DNA of 64,000 nucleotides. Origin: Augochlora pura (Eukaryota; Arthropoda; Insecta; Hymenoptera; Halictidae). Below the pieces are notes generated by a model that was given only the letters and a program-made list of their open reading frames with translations, was not told the DNA's origin and did not search any database. A program made the translations under genes and the position numbers. This document shows positions 61,502-64,000 of this stretch, piece after piece (the stretch's first letter is position 1; each line of letters opens with the position of its first letter). The stretch covers positions 10,602,001-10,666,000 of the forward strand of contig NC_135773.1 in the NCBI RefSeq assembly GCF_028453695.1. The letters are read 5' to 3'.

Positions 61502-62229
61502 CGAGAAAAACGCGGCGGCGGCGGCGGCGGTGGCGGCCGGGGCGGAGAGGACGCGACGTTGCGAAACCCAGCGCATCGCGTTATCTTCGCCGTAAAGTCG
61601 CGGCCATTAGGGACGGAAAAATGAAATTCTCAATTGCACCGTAGATTATGCGCGGCTCGCTCGTGTTTCCGCGTTAACGAGCGGTTCGCGGAATCGTTGC
61701 CGCCGCGCCGCGCCGCGCCGCGTCGCCCTCGCTGTCCCCGTCGGTCCGCCGCGCGCATTTTTCGGTTCTGGAATGAGTTCGGATTCCCCGGGCCGGTGCA
61801 ACGAAGATACTCGATATCGTAAACCGCCGCCCGGGGAGCCGGTTCCGGTCGGTTCATTTTCGCGGCCAGTCTTTATCTAAATTGGAAAAAACAGAATAGC
61901 CCTGTAAAATGTATACCGCGAGTCGCGGTGATTGCGTGCCACGGTTTATGAGCTGTTGTCAGGGCACCGCCGGACTCGGCGCGGCGCGCCGCCGCGAAAT
62001 CCAGGAACCGATTCATCGATGGTTCATATAGCCCGCGATTCGAACGGTGCGTTTCTCTCCGGCCGATCTGCCAATGAAACGGTGCAGTCGCCGCGCGAGA
62101 GACACACGCCCAACGGGTTCCTGTGATCCTATTCGAAGTTCAGAGTGGTAATTACCTGCGTTCATTAGGGTGATGGTGATGGTGACGGCTGATCGATAAC
62201 GTTACGCACTTAATTAAAATTATGCTGCA
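61502..62229. other. GC-rich island with GC-only short repeats
   Basis: A CGG run at 61511-61533, a GCCGC pentamer run at 61700-61725 and generally very CpG-rich DNA upstream of the candidate gene on minus. It might act as a CpG-rich promoter region; no coding sequence is seen. Confidence 0.5.
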
Positions 62230-62502
62230 TTACTCTATTGCTGTTTTGGCTCTAATGAGAACGCGGTCGTTGATGTCAGCGAGAAATTTTAACGTTTTCC
62301 GCGTGATGCTGATTGTCACGTGATTCGATTCGAACCAGTCACAGATCATTGTTAATTTATCTTGCATCGAGTATGCTTTTTCGAGGATGCTTTTCATCTG
62401 AAATTCAACTTTATTCTTTAGGTACAAGTAAGCTTGCCTGCTATAAAACAGACTTTTGTGCAAAATTTCTATGTTGAAACTATTGTTCGGAACGAAATTG
62501 TT
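62230..62502 (-). CDS. Possible terminal coding exon, unknown protein (tentative)
   Basis: On minus, a frame is open for 90 codons from just after ATTAG (62505-62503, an in-frame TAG that would be the acceptor) to a TAA at 62232-62230, in AT-rich DNA where stops are frequent. The peptide is charged and probably helical, for example MKSILEKAYSMQDKLTMICD, then a CDWFESNHVTISITRKTLKF stretch and an AKTAIE end. The codons are RNY-biased and the opposite strand is closed. Other acceptors are TTTTATAGCAG (about 62444) and GAATTTCAG just before the internal ATG. No upstream exon could be tied to it: a short ATG-led frame on minus near 62828-62706 exists, but its donors are weak. No family is recognised; it could be a decayed exon or chance. 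Confidence 0.25.
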   Translation of the reverse strand, partial: NNFVPNNSFNIEILHKSLFYSRQAYLYLKNKVEFQMKSILEKAYSMQDKLTMICDWFESNHVTISITRKTLKFLADINDRVLIRAKTAIE

Positions 62503-64000
62503 CTAATCATTGCAGCAGTAAAAGTAAATGGTACTGCTAGATATTAAAAGACAAATGTGAATATAAAGTTATTTCTTTTCCTAATAATTCTACTAAATTT
62601 AAATAAAACAATAGTCATTTAAAATTCGCTAAACGATTAGATCTACTAATTTTTGTTACAAGTGCACGAAATCCACAGTCTAGATACTATTATCGGAATT
62701 TCAATTTTCATTAGGCCGTCCTGTAAGTCGTTCTAGTTTCTCGATGATCGTAACGTTACTTGTCCAGTTTCTTTTCGCAATTGAAAAGGCTACTTGCACG
62801 CATGAAAGAATCAAATTCGACATTAATCATCGTCCTCCATTCGCACCGGCGTATTTACCGCGGAGCACATTAGAAAATTCCGAAACAAACGATGCTGCAT
62901 TTCCTGAAGGGTCTCGCGCGCATCCCCGGAGCACTTCATCTCGCCGGCAGCAACCGGCGAGTCCGTTGTATCGACCGCGTTTCAGCGGAATATAAAAATT
63001 GCTCGGCGGTATTACGACGTCCCTGTTCTACATCACGCTTTACAGCCGGATGTCTCCGGGAGCGGAATTAATTATGTATGCCCCGCAGTGGTGGCGCGCG
63101 CGGATGCGACGGAGTTTCGCGGCCGTTTTACCGGCTCGTAATAGTCCCGGTATTGGAAACTCGTTCGTCCATTCGGGCGACGAGGCGAGCGACGGCACGG
63201 TCTAAACCGCTAGTGTGTATGAATATGGTCGTCGGTCGATTCGCGGAGGGGACGGTCGCCGCGTTTGCATAACCGGGGACGGAGACGTCGTAGTTACGGA
63301 CGGACTCGAAACTAGCGGTCCTCGGACGGACACTCGACGTGACCGGAGGTTCTTTGTTCGCTTGATTACCGAACACCCTGGAAACTAGTCATTAGCTTGA
63401 CAAATAGAGAACCATCTCCCTCTCTCTCTCTCTCTCTCTCTCTGTTCCTTCAGCGGCGCGACCTTCGTGGAGAAAGCTGACGGCGACGCGAATATCCGCG
63501 ACGCGTTCCCTCGTTAACTAATTGAACGCTGTTAATTTACTCGCGGCTATCCCTCGGCGTCTTCCAGCCTTCACCAACGTTGTTTGCCCGACGCCTGCGG
63601 TATCGCGGCTGCAAAGCGGCCGTTCGTCTTTCCTGTCATCGACACCGCTGACGAGGAGCAGCGTTTCAACCGGCCCGGGGTCTGTTCTTTTCGCCACGGA
63701 ACAGCCAACCGGGTATTTAAAGCGACAAACAGCGCGATTAGACCCGATTCCACGACCTCGGCGCGAATCTAAATGCGTCGCCGGGCCGACGAAAGACTCT
63801 CGGGCGAACGCGAATACGGCTGCTCGCTGATCCGCCGGAGAAAAAAGGAGCGCGGCCTCCGGGAAACCAGGCGCGGAGCAGGCCAAACGACGCTTGGCGA
63901 TACAACGGGTTAAACGGCCGGTGTCGGACACGCGCGAAAATAAATGGAAGGATAAGGCGTCGAATTCAGCGGGATCGTTCGTCAGTCGCTTATATTTAGA
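62503..64000. other. Mosaic stretch to the right edge
   Basis: AT-rich to 62720, then CpG-rich. A plus frame at 62744-62995 starts MIVTLLVQFLFAIEKATC, a weak signal-like start followed by a Pro/Ser/Arg-rich tail; no TATA box or splice support. The minus frame at 63518-63931 (137 codons) lies in GC-rich DNA and has no domain. No gene is called. Confidence 0.45.
63418..63443 (+). repeat. (CT)n microsatellite
   Basis: About 13 CT units between AT-rich and GC-rich DNA. Confidence 0.95.

Noticed and set aside
62744..62995. Plus frame with a weak signal-like start
   Set aside because: The hydrophobic run is short and interrupted by Glu-Lys, the tail is Arg/Ser/Pro-rich, and there is no promoter or splice support.

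Overview
This is a eukaryotic, very gene-poor stretch of genomic DNA. I read it as insect and most likely hymenopteran (bee-like). That is inference from style, not from an identified gene: short CpG-rich, GC-rich islands a few hundred to 2,000 bases long alternate with AT-rich stretches, there are many long (CT)n/(GA)n microsatellites, and there are short TTAA-flanked DNA transposon remnants. There is no sign of operons, ribosome binding sites, CRISPR arrays or phage genes. No ribosomal RNA or intact tRNA gene was recognised.

Layout. 0-12 kb is a GC/AT mosaic with a dimeric 15-bp minisatellite at 1.4-1.7 kb, several microsatellites and a reverse-oriented transposon remnant at 8.3-8.5 kb. At 12.0-12.85 kb three unrelated tandem arrays lie end to end: an 8-bp pyrimidine-rich repeat, a 21-bp repeat carrying GC-box cores at helical spacing, and a small TTGAAAT-like array. 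13-38 kb is mostly featureless mosaic with a tRNA-related SINE-like insertion at 22.7-22.96 kb bracketed by a 22-bp near-identical direct repeat, and a second copy of the 8.4 kb element at 33.65 kb. 38-42 kb holds a 17-bp and a 20-bp minisatellite, two TTAA-flanked miniature elements and a possible coding exon on the minus strand. From 49 to 60.4 kb there is a cluster of TTAA-flanked miniature inverted-repeat elements (piggyBac-like by their ends) in at least two families, some sharing a palindrome placed 20-24 bases inside one end.

Genes. I cannot name any gene here with confidence. The best candidate is a small secreted protein on the minus strand near 61.2-61.45 kb, with a clear hydrophobic signal sequence and a TATA box 50 bases upstream; a possible 100-bp intron would change its C-terminal half. 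Two further minus-strand stretches (62.23-62.50 kb and 41.02-41.35 kb) read like coding exons with plausible splice signals but match no family I recognise. Most other long open frames lie in GC-rich or repeat DNA and are best treated as chance. The window could be a gene desert or a large intron; the sequence alone does not decide.
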